From positions 1-64,000 of the forward strand of contig CAZWAK010000001.1 of assembly GCA_964631865.1 (NCBI GenBank): a DNA stretch of 64,000 nucleotides, read 5' to 3'. Positions 1-8,003 of the stretch are shown here, piece by piece. Under the pieces are notes generated by a model. That model did no database searches. It was not told where the DNA came from and worked only from the letters and a program-made list of their open reading frames with translations. This DNA is from JAFDVL01 sp964631865 (lineage in GTDB: Bacteria > Acidobacteriota > Blastocatellia > RBC074). Position numbers and translations under genes: made by a program. Positions within the stretch are counted from its first letter, which is position 1, and every line of letters starts with the position of its first letter.

Positions 1-609
1 GCCGTACAAACCGACGACCGCTGGGAAGGGTGGTTTCAAGCGTGGATGCCCGCGTTTGCCTTCGAGCGATTCGAGCAGCGCGGTCTCTTCGCCGCAGATG
101 TATGCGCCTGCGCCCGGATGGACGTAGATGTTGCACTCGAAGTCTGTGCCCAAAATGTTTTTGCCCAGATAGCCGCGTTCTTTCGCCTGCGCGATGGCTT
201 TTTCCAGGATGTCAATGATGTACCAATATTCGCCGCGAATGTAGATGTAGTTGTTTGGCGCACCGTTCAGCGCATACGCTGCAATCGCCATGCCTTCGAG
301 CAACATGTGTGGGTCCCAGCGCATCAGGTCGCGGTCTTTGCCCGTGCCGGGTTCGGATTCGTCGGCATTGCAAACAACGTATTTGGGACGCGCGGATTGC
401 TTCGGGACAAAGCCCCATTTCATGCCGGTCGGAAAGCCTGCGCCGCCACGTCCGCGCAGCGCGGATTTTTTGACCTCTTCGATGACTTGATCGGGCGTGA
501 ATTCTTTGAGAGCTTTGGCGAGGGCTTGGTAGCCGTCTGTTTTCAGGTAGACATCAATGTCACAAGCTTCGCCTTTGGAATCGAACCTTGATGTTAGGAC
601 TTTCGTCAT
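1..609 (-). CDS. nuoF: NADH-quinone oxidoreductase subunit F, N-terminal part
   Basis: Complex I NADH dehydrogenase module subunit that binds NADH and FMN and passes electrons to the iron-sulfur chain. The first 203 codons are visible, read right to left from the ATG at 607-609; the gene runs off the left edge, so the C-terminal iron-sulfur part is missing here. Visible signatures are the glycine-rich nucleotide site RGRGGAGFPTG (about residues 51-61), NADESEPGTGKDRD (about 81-94) and GAGAYICGEETALLESLEGKR further on, all typical of NuoF. It follows nuoE after 12 nt in the same operon. No clear Shine-Dalgarno is seen before this ATG, so the start is likely but not certain. Confidence 0.96.
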   Translation of the reverse strand, partial: MTKVLTSRFDSKGEACDIDVYLKTDGYQALAKALKEFTPDQVIEEVKKSALRGRGGAGFPTGMKWGFVPKQSARPKYVVCNADESEPGTGKDRDLMRWDPHMLLEGMAIAAYALNGAPNNYIYIRGEYWYIIDILEKAIAQAKERGYLGKNILGTDFECNIYVHPGAGAYICGEETALLESLEGKRGHPRLKPPFPAVVGLYG

Positions 610-621
610 ATTGGCAATTAG

Positions 622-1086
622 TTACTGGAGTTGTGCAATGATCTCGTCAGTGCGTTCAGGAGTAATTTGTTCGTGATAGTCAAAGTTGACTTGCAGCACA
701 GGCGCAAGATCGCAGTAGCCCAGACATTCGACTTCCTGCAACGTGAACTTGCCGTCGGGCGTCGTTTCGTTGACCTTGATGCCGAGCTTGCCGGTAATAT
801 GTTCGCTGATCTTTTCGCAGCCTGCCAGGTTGCAGGAAATCGTGCGGCAGACTTGCAGCTTGTATTGCCCAATCGGCTTGCGCGAGTACATCGAATAAAA
901 CGTCACGACTTCTTCGACTTCGTTCACGCGCATATCCAGGCGGCGCGCGAGGTACTGCACATCTTCGTCGGTCACATAGCCGTGTTCGATTTGCGCGATG
1001 TGCAACGCGGGTAGGATCGCCGAACGCTTGACCGGATAATGCGAAATGTATTCGTCAATTTTCTTTTCGTTTTCAGGGCTGTACAT
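622..1086 (-). CDS. nuoE: NADH-quinone oxidoreductase subunit E (24 kDa, 2Fe-2S)
   Basis: Small thioredoxin-like subunit of the complex I NADH module, carrying one 2Fe-2S cluster near NuoF. The 154-residue protein has the expected length. The four cluster cysteines are visible as CRTISC (about residues 100-105) and CLGYC (about 141-145), the usual C-x4-C ... C-x3-C pattern. An N-terminal helical part resembles other NuoE proteins (ILPALHIAQIEHGYV). It lies between nuoD and nuoF on the minus strand. The 93-bp gap to nuoD is almost filled by a heptamer hairpin (1092-1177), unusual inside an otherwise tight operon. Confidence 0.97.
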   Translation of the reverse strand: MYSPENEKKIDEYISHYPVKRSAILPALHIAQIEHGYVTDEDVQYLARRLDMRVNEVEEVVTFYSMYSRKPIGQYKLQVCRTISCNLAGCEKISEHITGKLGIKVNETTPDGKFTLQEVECLGYCDLAPVLQVNFDYHEQITPERTDEIIAQLQ

Positions 1087-1091
1087 AAGTC

Positions 1092-1177
1092 GGTGGTCGG
1101 TGGTCGGTAGCCGGTGGTCGGTATTTTGAGTTGTCGGTAGTTTTTTTCCGACAACCGATCACCGACCACCGACCACC
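1092..1177. repeat. Heptamer-unit hairpin element A (GGTCGGT class) inside the nuo operon
   Basis: Left arm 1092-1121 is built of tandem 7-nt units of the type GGTCGGT. Right arm 1148-1177 is its inverted copy, with about 25 of 30 positions pairing. The loop is 26 nt and holds a further TGTCGGT-like unit and a run of seven T. The element ends two bases before the nuoD stop codon and begins five bases before the nuoE start. The left arm is nearly identical to the left arm at 44048-44080, 43 kb away. An RNA hairpin here could attenuate, or stabilise the ends of, the nuoD or nuoE message; that role is inference. Confidence 0.9.
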
Positions 1178-1179
1178 AG

Positions 1180-2415
1180 TTACCTGTCAATATCTCCCAG
1201 CACAATATCAATGCTGCCGATGATGCCGATTAAATCGGCGAGGAGCATGCCTTCGGTCAATTTGGGCAAGGCTTGCAGATTCAAAAACGAAGGCGTTTTG
1301 ACGCGCACGCGCCACGGTTTTTCTTTGCCATCGCTGACGATGTAATAGCCCAATTCGCCGCGCGCCGATTCAATCGGGAAATAGACTTCGCCTTGCGGCA
1401 CGGTGAAGCCTTCCGCCGCGATCAGGAAGTGATGAATCATCACGTCAATGTGCTCCTTCATCAAATCGCGTTCGGGCAATTTGAGCTTCGGATGATCGGA
1501 TTGAATCGGGCCGGCGGGCAAACGGTCTATCGCTTGTTGGATGATTTTATAGCTCTCTTCCATCTCGCGCATCCGCACCAAATAGCGCGCCCAGACGTCG
1601 CCGTCTTTTTCCGTCGGAACCTCGAAGTCGTAGGTTTCATACCCGGTATACGGCTCGGTCTTGCGAACATCCCAGCCGACACCGGAGCCACGCAACGACG
1701 GGCCGCTCAAGCCCCAATCCAAAGCATCTTCGCCGGAAATCACGCCGATGCCTTTCGTGCGCGTTTGGAAGATTTTATTGCCTGTGACCAGCCGATTTCC
1801 CATTGCCAGAAAGTCGAGGAAGCCCGCCATGAATTCTCGCAGCAATGGCAAAAACGTGTCCGGCAAATCCGCCATCAAGCCGCCGATGCGAAAGTAGCTT
1901 TGGTGAAATCTTGCGCCGGACACACATTCAAACAAATCCAGAATCTTCTCGCGCTGATCGAAGGCATAAAAGAACGGCGACATCGCGCCAATGTCCATCA
2001 CGTGCGTGCCCCACCAAACCAGATGCGACGACAGCCGATTCAACTCGGTCAGCAACACGCGGATGACTTGCGTGCGGGGCGTGGCTTCGACGCCGAGCAG
2101 CTTTTCGACGGCCAAAACATAGCCGAGATCATTGCCCATCGAATTCAAATAATCCATGCGGCAAGTGATCGTGACGACTTGCTGCCATTTCTGGACTTCC
2201 ATCGTCTTTTCCATGCCGGTGTGCAAATAACCTATGTCCGGGCGCGCGGCGACAACGACTTCGCCGTCCAGTTCGACTTCGACGCGCAAGACGCCGTGTG
2301 TCGAAGGATGCTGCGGCCCGAGCGAAATGGTCATGCGCTGATCGCCGAGCGGATCGCGTTTGCCGAGCGCGGTGACGGTGGCGGCGGGAACTACGATTTC
2401 TTTGGTGCTAATCAT
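1180..2415 (-). CDS. nuoD: NADH-quinone oxidoreductase subunit D (49 kDa)
   Basis: Core peripheral-arm subunit of complex I that, with NuoB, forms the quinone-binding cavity. 411 residues from the ATG at 2413-2415, chosen over an upstream TTG at 2430 because it avoids overlap with nuoC. Hallmarks are GPQHPSTHGVLR near the N-terminus, PDIGYLHTGMEK, and the C-terminal ARGELGYYIVSDG and GDIDR end. nuoC and nuoD are separate genes here, not the fused nuoCD found in enterobacteria. The stop codon abuts the right arm of a heptamer hairpin. Confidence 0.97.
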   Translation of the reverse strand: MISTKEIVVPAATVTALGKRDPLGDQRMTISLGPQHPSTHGVLRVEVELDGEVVVAARPDIGYLHTGMEKTMEVQKWQQVVTITCRMDYLNSMGNDLGYVLAVEKLLGVEATPRTQVIRVLLTELNRLSSHLVWWGTHVMDIGAMSPFFYAFDQREKILDLFECVSGARFHQSYFRIGGLMADLPDTFLPLLREFMAGFLDFLAMGNRLVTGNKIFQTRTKGIGVISGEDALDWGLSGPSLRGSGVGWDVRKTEPYTGYETYDFEVPTEKDGDVWARYLVRMREMEESYKIIQQAIDRLPAGPIQSDHPKLKLPERDLMKEHIDVMIHHFLIAAEGFTVPQGEVYFPIESARGELGYYIVSDGKEKPWRVRVKTPSFLNLQALPKLTEGMLLADLIGIIGSIDIVLGDIDR

Positions 2416-2426
2416 ACAAGCAAAAC

Positions 2427-2939
2427 TCAATACCCTTTGGTCGGGAAATCTTTGCGCAACGGATACCCTTCGTAATCCGCTGGCATCAGGATGCGGCGCA
2501 GGTCAGGATGATTGGTGAACTCGACGCCGAACATATCGTAAATTTCGCGTTCCATCCAACTCGCCGATTTCCAAACGTTGCTTGCCGACGGCAGCCACGC
2601 ATCGTCTTCGGCGAGCAGGGCTTTGATGCGGAGCCGATGATTGTGCGGCAGCGAGTACAAGTGATAGGCCACGGCAAAACGCGGTTCGGCAAATTCGCCT
2701 AAATCCACGCCCGCGACATCGCTCAGAAAATTGAACTTCAGGCTCGGCTCATCGCGCAGAAACGCGAGCAATTTGATGAGTCCTTCGCGTTTGACGACGA
2801 CGGTGACTTCGCCGCGCGCTTCGACGATTTCTTCGATGACATCGGCAAAACGGGCTTGCAGCGAAGTCGCATCGGCATAGTTGGACGTTTGATTCGGGCC
2901 GCGCACCGAAAGATTTTGTGATGTAATTTCTTCAGCCAT
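2427..2939 (-). CDS. nuoC: NADH-quinone oxidoreductase subunit C (30 kDa)
   Basis: Peripheral-arm complex I subunit that packs against NuoD. 170 residues, start ATG at 2937-2939. The family signature is visible toward the end: ERE-IYDMFGVEFTNHPDLRRILMP followed by DYEGYPLRKDFPTKGY. The N-terminal 25 residues are variable and could be linker. It is 7 nt from nuoB and 12 nt from nuoD, so it belongs to the same transcript. Confidence 0.96.
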   Translation of the reverse strand: MAEEITSQNLSVRGPNQTSNYADATSLQARFADVIEEIVEARGEVTVVVKREGLIKLLAFLRDEPSLKFNFLSDVAGVDLGEFAEPRFAVAYHLYSLPHNHRLRIKALLAEDDAWLPSASNVWKSASWMEREIYDMFGVEFTNHPDLRRILMPADYEGYPLRKDFPTKGY

Positions 2940-2946
2940 TGCTCAA

Positions 2947-3459
2947 TTAAAAAACGCTGGGAGTATCGGGACGCTCATTCAAAACAGAATCCCGTTCGAT
3001 TTTTTCTTGCAGCTTCATCACCGCATAGATCAAGCCTTCCGGGCGCGGCGGACAACCGGGCACGAAGACATCTACCGGCACGATTTTGTCCACGCCCTGC
3101 ACGACGGCATAGTTGTTGAATACGCCGCCTGCCGAGGCACAAGCGCCCATCGAGATCACCCATTTGGGTTCGGACATTTGATCGTAAATGCGGCGCAGCA
3201 CCGGAGCCATTTTGATCGAAACCCGCCCCGCGACGATCATCACATCCGCTTGGCGCGGGCTGGCGCGAAAGACTTCGGCACCGAAACGGGCCAAATCGTT
3301 GCGCGCATCGGTCACGGCCATCATTTCAATCGCACAACAGGCGAGGCCAAACGTGGCCGGCCAGAGGCTGGATTTGCGCGCCCAGTTGATGAGCCAATCC
3401 AATTTCGTTGTAAGCACATCGGGCATTGCTTCGCCGAGAATTGTTTCTAAGCCTTTCAT
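2947..3459 (-). CDS. nuoB: NADH-quinone oxidoreductase subunit B (PSST, 4Fe-4S N2)
   Basis: Subunit holding the terminal N2 cluster that hands electrons to quinone. Start chosen at the ATG at 3459, 7 nt after an AGGAG sequence, giving 170 residues; a TTG five codons upstream is less likely. The cluster cysteines appear as the tandem GLACCAIEMM, MGACASAGG and VPGCPPRPEG, in the expected order. It sits between nuoA and nuoC in the nuo operon. Confidence 0.97.
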   Translation of the reverse strand: MKGLETILGEAMPDVLTTKLDWLINWARKSSLWPATFGLACCAIEMMAVTDARNDLARFGAEVFRASPRQADVMIVAGRVSIKMAPVLRRIYDQMSEPKWVISMGACASAGGVFNNYAVVQGVDKIVPVDVFVPGCPPRPEGLIYAVMKLQEKIERDSVLNERPDTPSVF

Positions 3460-3480
3460 ACAAAACTCCTGCAAGGATTG

Positions 3481-3855
3481 CTAACCGCGATTCCACTCGA
3501 ACACGCCCTTTTTCCACACGTAAATGTAGCCGATCAGCAGCACCGCCAAGAAAATCATCATCTCGGCATAGACAAACGGACGCGAAAGTTTTTCGGAGAG
3601 CGATTTGAAGATCACAGCCCAAGGCAGCAAAAAGACCGCTTCGATGTCGAAGAGGATAAACATCATCGCGACCAAATAAAAGCGCACCGAAAAGCGTTGA
3701 TGCGCTGAGCCGACCGGGTCCATCCCGCATTCGTACGGCATGAGTTTGGCGCGGGTGCGGCGATGCCGCCCGAAGAAATGCGCGAGGACTAAATTCGTGA
3801 CCGCAAAACCCAGCACAAAGACAAACACAACCAGAATCGGTAGATATTCTTTCAT
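3481..3855 (-). CDS. nuoA: NADH-quinone oxidoreductase subunit A
   Basis: Small membrane subunit of complex I and first gene of the visible nuo operon. 124 residues from the ATG at 3855, which follows a GAGGTGGAG ribosome site; a GTG four codons upstream overlaps that site and was rejected. Three hydrophobic helices are visible (about residues 5-25, 61-82 and 92-110), with the conserved PYECGMDP loop and FYLVAMMFILFDIEAVFLLP helix. Upstream (3856-4102) there is no gene, only the likely promoter at 3952-3980 and a terminator hairpin. Confidence 0.96.
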   Translation of the reverse strand: MKEYLPILVVFVFVLGFAVTNLVLAHFFGRHRRTRAKLMPYECGMDPVGSAHQRFSVRFYLVAMMFILFDIEAVFLLPWAVIFKSLSEKLSRPFVYAEMMIFLAVLLIGYIYVWKKGVFEWNRG

Positions 3856-3951
3856 CTTGATCTCCACCTCAGTTGGGAAAAGAACGAGGAGATTACTCCA
3901 GGATTACGTCATAAAATGCACTACGGAAACGTTCAGCGAGTAAGCTTGCGA

Positions 3952-3980
3952 AGAATAGTACAATCCCTGCGATGATGCAA
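3952..3980 (-). promoter_or_regulatory. Probable sigma-70 promoter of the nuo operon
   Basis: Reading right to left: TTGCAT (plus 3975-3980), a 17-nt spacer, then TATTCT (plus 3952-3957). The -35 matches 4 of 6 and the -10 matches 5 of 6 consensus bases with ideal spacing. It lies about 95 nt upstream of the nuoA start and nothing else in the gap fits better. Confidence 0.55.
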
Positions 3981-4036
3981 ACCGCCAACTCGTGTGGCCG
4001 TCGGTTGGCGCGAAAATTACGGCGGCAAGAAAACAG

Positions 4037-4072
4037 CAAAAGAGCCAGCGGGAGGCCTCCGGCTGACTCTTT
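4037..4072 (-). terminator. Probable terminator downstream of the ribbon-helix-helix gene
   Basis: A GC-rich imperfect stem centred at about 4055 (GAGTCAGCCGG on one side, GAGCCAGCGGG on the other when read in opposite senses) is followed on the minus strand by TTTTGCTGTTTT. It lies 31 nt after the stop at 4103, so it would separate that gene from the nuo operon. Confidence 0.6.
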
Positions 4073-4102
4073 GGGGAAAGATAATCAAGGACAATGAAAC
4101 GT

Positions 4103-4378
4103 TCAATCTTCGTCGAATTCGGGTGCGACAGCCAGCCCTTCGCCCGGCACCAAATCGCCCGTGCGACGACGAGGAAATGGGTCGGTGGCGCGACGACGTG
4201 GCGTGGATGCTTCGCCGCGCCGGTCGGGCGAACCGGGGATGGGTTGTCCGAGGGCTTCAGCGAGTATCCGGATGAGTTCTTGTGAGAGGGTGCGGTGTTG
4301 GAGTTGCGAGCGACGCTTGAGCGCCTCTTTCATCTCCGGGGGCACATAGGCTCCAATTAATACGCCTTTTCTTTTCAT
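4103..4378 (-). CDS. Ribbon-helix-helix (Arc/CopG-like) small DNA-binding protein
   Basis: 91 residues. Residues 8-45 (IGAYVPPEMKEALKRR ... LSQELIRILAEAL) look like an Arc/CopG-type ribbon-helix-helix unit: a short beta strand followed by two helices. The remaining half is arginine and proline rich with an acidic end, probably disordered. Such proteins are often antitoxins, but no toxin-like gene is adjacent, so it may be an orphan regulator. It has its own promoter (4504-4532) and terminator (4037-4072). Confidence 0.6.
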   Translation of the reverse strand: MKRKGVLIGAYVPPEMKEALKRRSQLQHRTLSQELIRILAEALGQPIPGSPDRRGEASTPRRRATDPFPRRRTGDLVPGEGLAVAPEFDED

Positions 4379-4503
4379 GCGTGGGCGATCCTTTCCGTAG
4401 TAGTTAGTAGTAAATTGGTTGTTCAGTTTGTAACTTCGTTCAAGTGAATGCCGGAAGAGTTACAGACTTAGCTAAATCATCGGGGCTTGTTTAACCACCG
4501 CGC

Positions 4504-4532
4504 ATTCTACACACAAGTGTTTAAAATGCCAA
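4504..4532 (-). promoter_or_regulatory. Probable sigma-70 promoter of the ribbon-helix-helix gene
   Basis: On the minus strand TTGGCA (plus 4527-4532), a 17-nt spacer and TAGAAT (plus 4504-4509) form a near-consensus promoter about 125 nt before the gene at 4378. The rest of the 313-nt gap 4379-4691 between the divergent genes holds no open frame or repeat that I can support. Confidence 0.6.
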
Positions 4533-4691
4533 GTCCTTTCAATGCAATACTGTTACAAAGATGTTACGGTCAGAAAACGAAAAAAAATCAGGCTTCGGCG
4601 GGAATGAATTTTGTTTCTGGCGGCGGGCTGTGATATTTGAAGACGACTCTGAATTGCGACAAAACGTAGAAGGGGTCTCAATGATTCAACT

Positions 4692-5600
4692 ATGAACACG
4701 CTCACGCGACGAACTTTTCTGGCCGGGCTGTCGGCGGGACTCGGCAGCCGCTTCGGCTCTGATGCTGAGGCAGTAGCCGCCGCGGAACCGATCATTGACA
4801 TCCATCAGCACACGCATTACTCCGGGCGCAGCGATGCCGATTTGATCGCGCATCAACGCACGATGGGGATTGCGAAAACGGTTTTGTTACCCGCTGGCTC
4901 GCAGCACGGTTTGGAAGCCGATGCCTGGGGCAATGATTCGTGTCTGGCGCTGGTCAGAAAGTATCCGAAAGCATACGTCTTCTTCGCCAACGAATTGCCG
5001 GACATCGAAGACGCGCGCACGGTGCTCGAAAAATATCTCAAGCTGGGCGCAATTGGCATTGGCGAGCAGAAATATTTCGTGGATGCCGACTCGCGCCACA
5101 TCGAATTGATTGCCACGATTGCGCAAGCCTACAACGTGCCCGTCCTGCTGCATTTTCAGCACGGCAAATACAACATGAACTTTGCGCGCTTTCACAAAAT
5201 TCTGGAGAAGTTTCCGCGCGTCAATTTCATCGGCCATGCGCAAACCTGGTGGGGCAACATTGACCGCGACCACGATCAGCCAGTGATGTATCCCAAAACC
5301 AAAGTCACGCCGGGCGGCTGGTCGGATCGCTGGCTCAGCGATTATTCGAATATGTTTGGCGATTTGTCTGCTGGTTCGGGCTTGAATGCGTTGACGCGCG
5401 ATGAAAACCACGCGCGCGAATTCTTAAAACGGCATCAGGACAAATTGCTCTATGGCAGCGATTGCAACGACACGGTCGGAAACGGCGAGAAATGCAGCGG
5501 CTCGCAGCAACTCGCCACGCTTCGCCGCCTAGTCAATGACCCCAGGATTCTGCGCAAGATTTTCTCGCAAAATGCGCGCCGCGTGCTCAAGCTCAAATGA
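4692..5600 (+). CDS. Exported amidohydrolase family protein (Tat signal)
   Basis: 302 residues. The N-terminus TRRTFLAGLSAGLG is a twin-arginine signal, so the enzyme is probably exported folded. The mature part opens with IIDIHQHTHYSG, the D-x-H-x-H metal-binding strand of the amidohydrolase TIM barrel, and later strands carry further metal ligands (LLHFQHGK, FIGHAQTWW, LLYGSDCND), the last holding the usual catalytic aspartate. Substrate is unknown; ACMSD-type amidohydrolase-2 members include decarboxylases as well as hydrolases. The Shine-Dalgarno AAGGGG precedes an ATG at 4681 that opens a four-codon frame whose TGA overlaps this ATG, suggesting coupled initiation. Confidence 0.85.
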   Translation: MNTLTRRTFLAGLSAGLGSRFGSDAEAVAAAEPIIDIHQHTHYSGRSDADLIAHQRTMGIAKTVLLPAGSQHGLEADAWGNDSCLALVRKYPKAYVFFANELPDIEDARTVLEKYLKLGAIGIGEQKYFVDADSRHIELIATIAQAYNVPVLLHFQHGKYNMNFARFHKILEKFPRVNFIGHAQTWWGNIDRDHDQPVMYPKTKVTPGGWSDRWLSDYSNMFGDLSAGSGLNALTRDENHAREFLKRHQDKLLYGSDCNDTVGNGEKCSGSQQLATLRRLVNDPRILRKIFSQNARRVLKLK

Positions 5601-5687
5601 TCGTCTGGGCGGAGGAACTTGCAGGCAAGTTGGTTCGGCATTAAGCTGTGCGTCCAAGTTTGAATTCATCGTTTTGATTCCAACAAT

Positions 5688-7055
5688 ATGAAGAAGCTGG
5701 TTTTACTCATTCTTTGTCTCACGTGTTTTTCTTCTCTTGCCGCTGCGAAGCAAATGCGCGCCGGGTTAGCGAAAGTCGTCATCACGCCGGACAGACCGAT
5801 TTGGTTGTCGGGCTATGCCAACCGCACCAAACCGTCTGAAGGCAAGTTGCACGATTTGTATGCGAAGGCGTTGGCAGTTGCGGACGAAGACGGCAATCGC
5901 ATGGTTTTGGTCACGGCAGATATTTTAGGTTTCACGCGCGAGTTGAGCGACGCGATTGCCGAACGCGCCACTACCCAATATGGCCTGCCGCGCGCGCAAC
6001 TGATGCTGAACGCCTCGCATACACACACGGGCCCGGTCGTGCGCGGCAACTTGATTGGTGCATATCAACTCAATGCTGAGCAGGCCACGCGGATTTATGA
6101 ATATTCGCAGTTTTTGCAGGATCGCGTGTTGTGGGTAATCGGGCAGGCGCTGAAAGATATGTCGCTCGCCAAGCTTTCATTCGGGCGTAGCACCGGCACC
6201 TTTGCGATGAATCGCCGGGAACGCACGGACGCAGGCGCGATCAAAATCGGCCTCAATCAAAAAGGTGTCGTGGATCACGACGTGCCCGTGATGATGATTG
6301 AAACCAAGCGCGAGAAATTGCGCGGCGTCGTCTTCGGCTACGCTTGTCACAACACGACGCTGACCGGCGAGCATTATCAAATCAGCGGCGACTATGCAGG
6401 TTTTGCGCAAGCCGCACTCGAAAAAGACAATCCCGGCACGGTAGCAATGTTCGTGATGGGCTGCGGCGCAGACATCAATCCAACCCCGCGCAGCACGCTC
6501 GAAGCCGCCCAACAACACGGCGCGGCGCTCGCGGCAGTTGTGGAAAAAGTCGTCGCGGGAAAAATGAGCGGCGTGGACGGTGATGTCAAAGTGGCGTTTG
6601 ATCGCGTGCCGATTCCGTTTGCCACGCCGCCCACCAAAGCCGAATTCGAGCAACGCCTGACGGACACGAACGTCTTCAAGAAAAAGCACGCCGAACGAAT
6701 GCTGGCGCGGCTGATCCGCGATGGCAAACTCGCGTCGGAGTATCCCTACCCGATTCAAATTTTCCAGATCGGTAAGGACTTCACGTTGATCGGCTTGGCA
6801 GGCGAAGTGGTCACAGATTATGTCTTGCGGCTCAAACAGGAACTCGGCACAGAAGGCCTGTGGGTCGCGGGCTACACGAACGAAGTGATGGCCTACATTC
6901 CGTCCGCGCGGATGTTCAGCGAAGGCGGCTACGAAGTCGTGGATTCGATGATCTACTACGACCAACCGTGCTCGTGGGCCCCGGAACTGGAAGAACACAT
7001 CATCAACAAAACCCGCGAATTGGCTGAAAGCGTCGGAAGAAAAGCGCGGCGGTAA
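5688..7055 (+). CDS. Secreted neutral/alkaline ceramidase-like hydrolase
   Basis: 455 residues with a cleavable signal peptide (MKKLVLLILCLTCF ... LAAA). The mature start MRAGLAKVVITPDRPIWLSGY is the typical opening of the neutral/alkaline non-lysosomal ceramidase N-terminal domain. LMLNASHTHTGP carries the paired zinc histidines, and GYACHNTTLTGEHYQISGDYAG and MGCGADINP match other family motifs. The usual C-terminal beta domain of true ceramidases is absent, as in many bacterial relatives whose substrate is unknown, so N-acylsphingosine hydrolysis is only a possibility. It may be coexpressed with the amidohydrolase 87 nt upstream. Confidence 0.88.
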   Translation: MKKLVLLILCLTCFSSLAAAKQMRAGLAKVVITPDRPIWLSGYANRTKPSEGKLHDLYAKALAVADEDGNRMVLVTADILGFTRELSDAIAERATTQYGLPRAQLMLNASHTHTGPVVRGNLIGAYQLNAEQATRIYEYSQFLQDRVLWVIGQALKDMSLAKLSFGRSTGTFAMNRRERTDAGAIKIGLNQKGVVDHDVPVMMIETKREKLRGVVFGYACHNTTLTGEHYQISGDYAGFAQAALEKDNPGTVAMFVMGCGADINPTPRSTLEAAQQHGAALAAVVEKVVAGKMSGVDGDVKVAFDRVPIPFATPPTKAEFEQRLTDTNVFKKKHAERMLARLIRDGKLASEYPYPIQIFQIGKDFTLIGLAGEVVTDYVLRLKQELGTEGLWVAGYTNEVMAYIPSARMFSEGGYEVVDSMIYYDQPCSWAPELEEHIINKTRELAESVGRKARR

Positions 7056-7299
7056 GTGCGATGTCCTTGCGACCCCGCTCCGCAACAAAGGCACATTGAC
7101 TTCATCCAGCAACATCCCTGTTGCTTTATTCGCGTCTAAGTTTTTTTCTTACTCCTCTTGATAGGCATTCGTGGTGAGGCGTAGGGGCCGACGCATCTTT
7201 AGCAAACAATTCTTTGACAACAACCGAGCATCGCCTGCGTCTTGACCATTGCAAGATGCACAGCCACGAGGAGTCTTGGAGTTCAGGTATGTTCCTGTC

Positions 7300-7740
7300 C
7301 CCCCCGCAAATTTCCACGAACGGCACCGTTGGGTCGAACAAACCTATCAGATCAAAACGACTTATCGCGTGATCTGGTACAGCACCACCCGCCTTTTGGG
7401 CGTACGCCTCGCCGTCGCGCGGCGCACGCACAGCCAAAAAAGCCCGACGCCGAAGCCCATTTTCGCGCCCCGCTCGCGAGAGCGCCTCTACCAAGCCATA
7501 GTGACGACCACGCCGGTCAAGTGAACCCGTGTGCTCCTGCCTCTCGAACAACTGCACCAGATGCCGCGACCCGCGTCGGCTTGGCGCGTCTGGACGCAAG
7601 ATGAAAGTCGGTTTGGCTTACCGTGCAGCGTCGCCGCTTGTCCTTGCGCGGCATCGGATCGTGTTGGACAACGGCCCCGCGCACATCGCCCTGCAGGTGG
7701 TGTGGTGGGAGTGGAAATGTGAAAAAGGCTGGCCAAGAGA
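7300..7740 (+). pseudogene. Decayed IS630-family transposase remnant
   Basis: No intact frame exists between 7056 and 7792, but pieces of an IS630-type transposase appear in order in different plus-strand frames. About 7318-7450 reads RWVEQTYQIKTTYRVIWYST ... LLGVRLAVARRTHSQKSP, like the helix-turn-helix segment. About 7582-7625 reads VWTQDESRFGL, matching the DE-x-RFGL catalytic motif. About 7655-7715 reads RIVLDNGPAHIALQ, matching the LDN-x-PAH catalytic motif. The frames shift between pieces and the spacing between the two catalytic motifs is too short, so there have been frameshifts and at least one deletion. The rest of the 737-nt gap shows no gene. Confidence 0.7.
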
Positions 7741-7792
7741 CAGACCGAAGATGTTTCTAATTTCTCCTGTATGACAATATGTGGGACAGGAA

Positions 7793-7824
7793 AAGAACAG
7801 GCTTCCAATTGGAAGCCTGTTCTT
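7793..7824 (-). terminator. Rho-independent terminator of tRNA-Pro
   Basis: A perfect 32-nt palindrome centred between 7808 and 7809 (arms AAGAACAGGCTTCCAA and its complement), followed on the minus strand by TTCC after a TTCTT run. It begins 12 nt after the tRNA 3' end. Confidence 0.8.
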
Positions 7825-7835
7825 AATTGATTTAA

Positions 7836-7913
<78 letters not shown>

Positions 7914-7956
7914 TGATTAAAGTTCGCCGTCCTTTTCGGGATGACAGCGAGCCGTC

Positions 7957-7985
7957 ATCTTACGGAGGGACAGGCCGCTTGTCAA
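7957..7985 (-). promoter_or_regulatory. Strong sigma-70 promoter of tRNA-Pro
   Basis: On the minus strand TTGACA (plus 7980-7985), a 17-nt spacer and TAAGAT (plus 7957-7962), about 45 nt before the tRNA 5' end. A perfect -35 and a 5 of 6 -10 make this one of the best promoters in the window. Confidence 0.8.
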
Positions 7986-8003
7986 CGCCTGTGCCCGTAC
8001 TCT

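Noticed and set aside
1273..2475. 400-codon plus-strand open frame
   Set aside because: It lies opposite nuoD, whose protein is unmistakable; the frame is an antisense shadow with no family features.
4103..4378. Toxin-antitoxin operon at the ribbon-helix-helix gene
   Set aside because: No toxin-like frame is adjacent on the same strand; the gene has its own promoter and terminator.
6177..7115. 312-codon minus-strand open frame
   Set aside because: Antisense to the ceramidase-like gene; no recognisable domain or ribosome site.
7126..7599. 157-codon minus-strand open frame
   Set aside because: The plus strand in this region carries IS630 transposase motifs in order; the minus frame has none.
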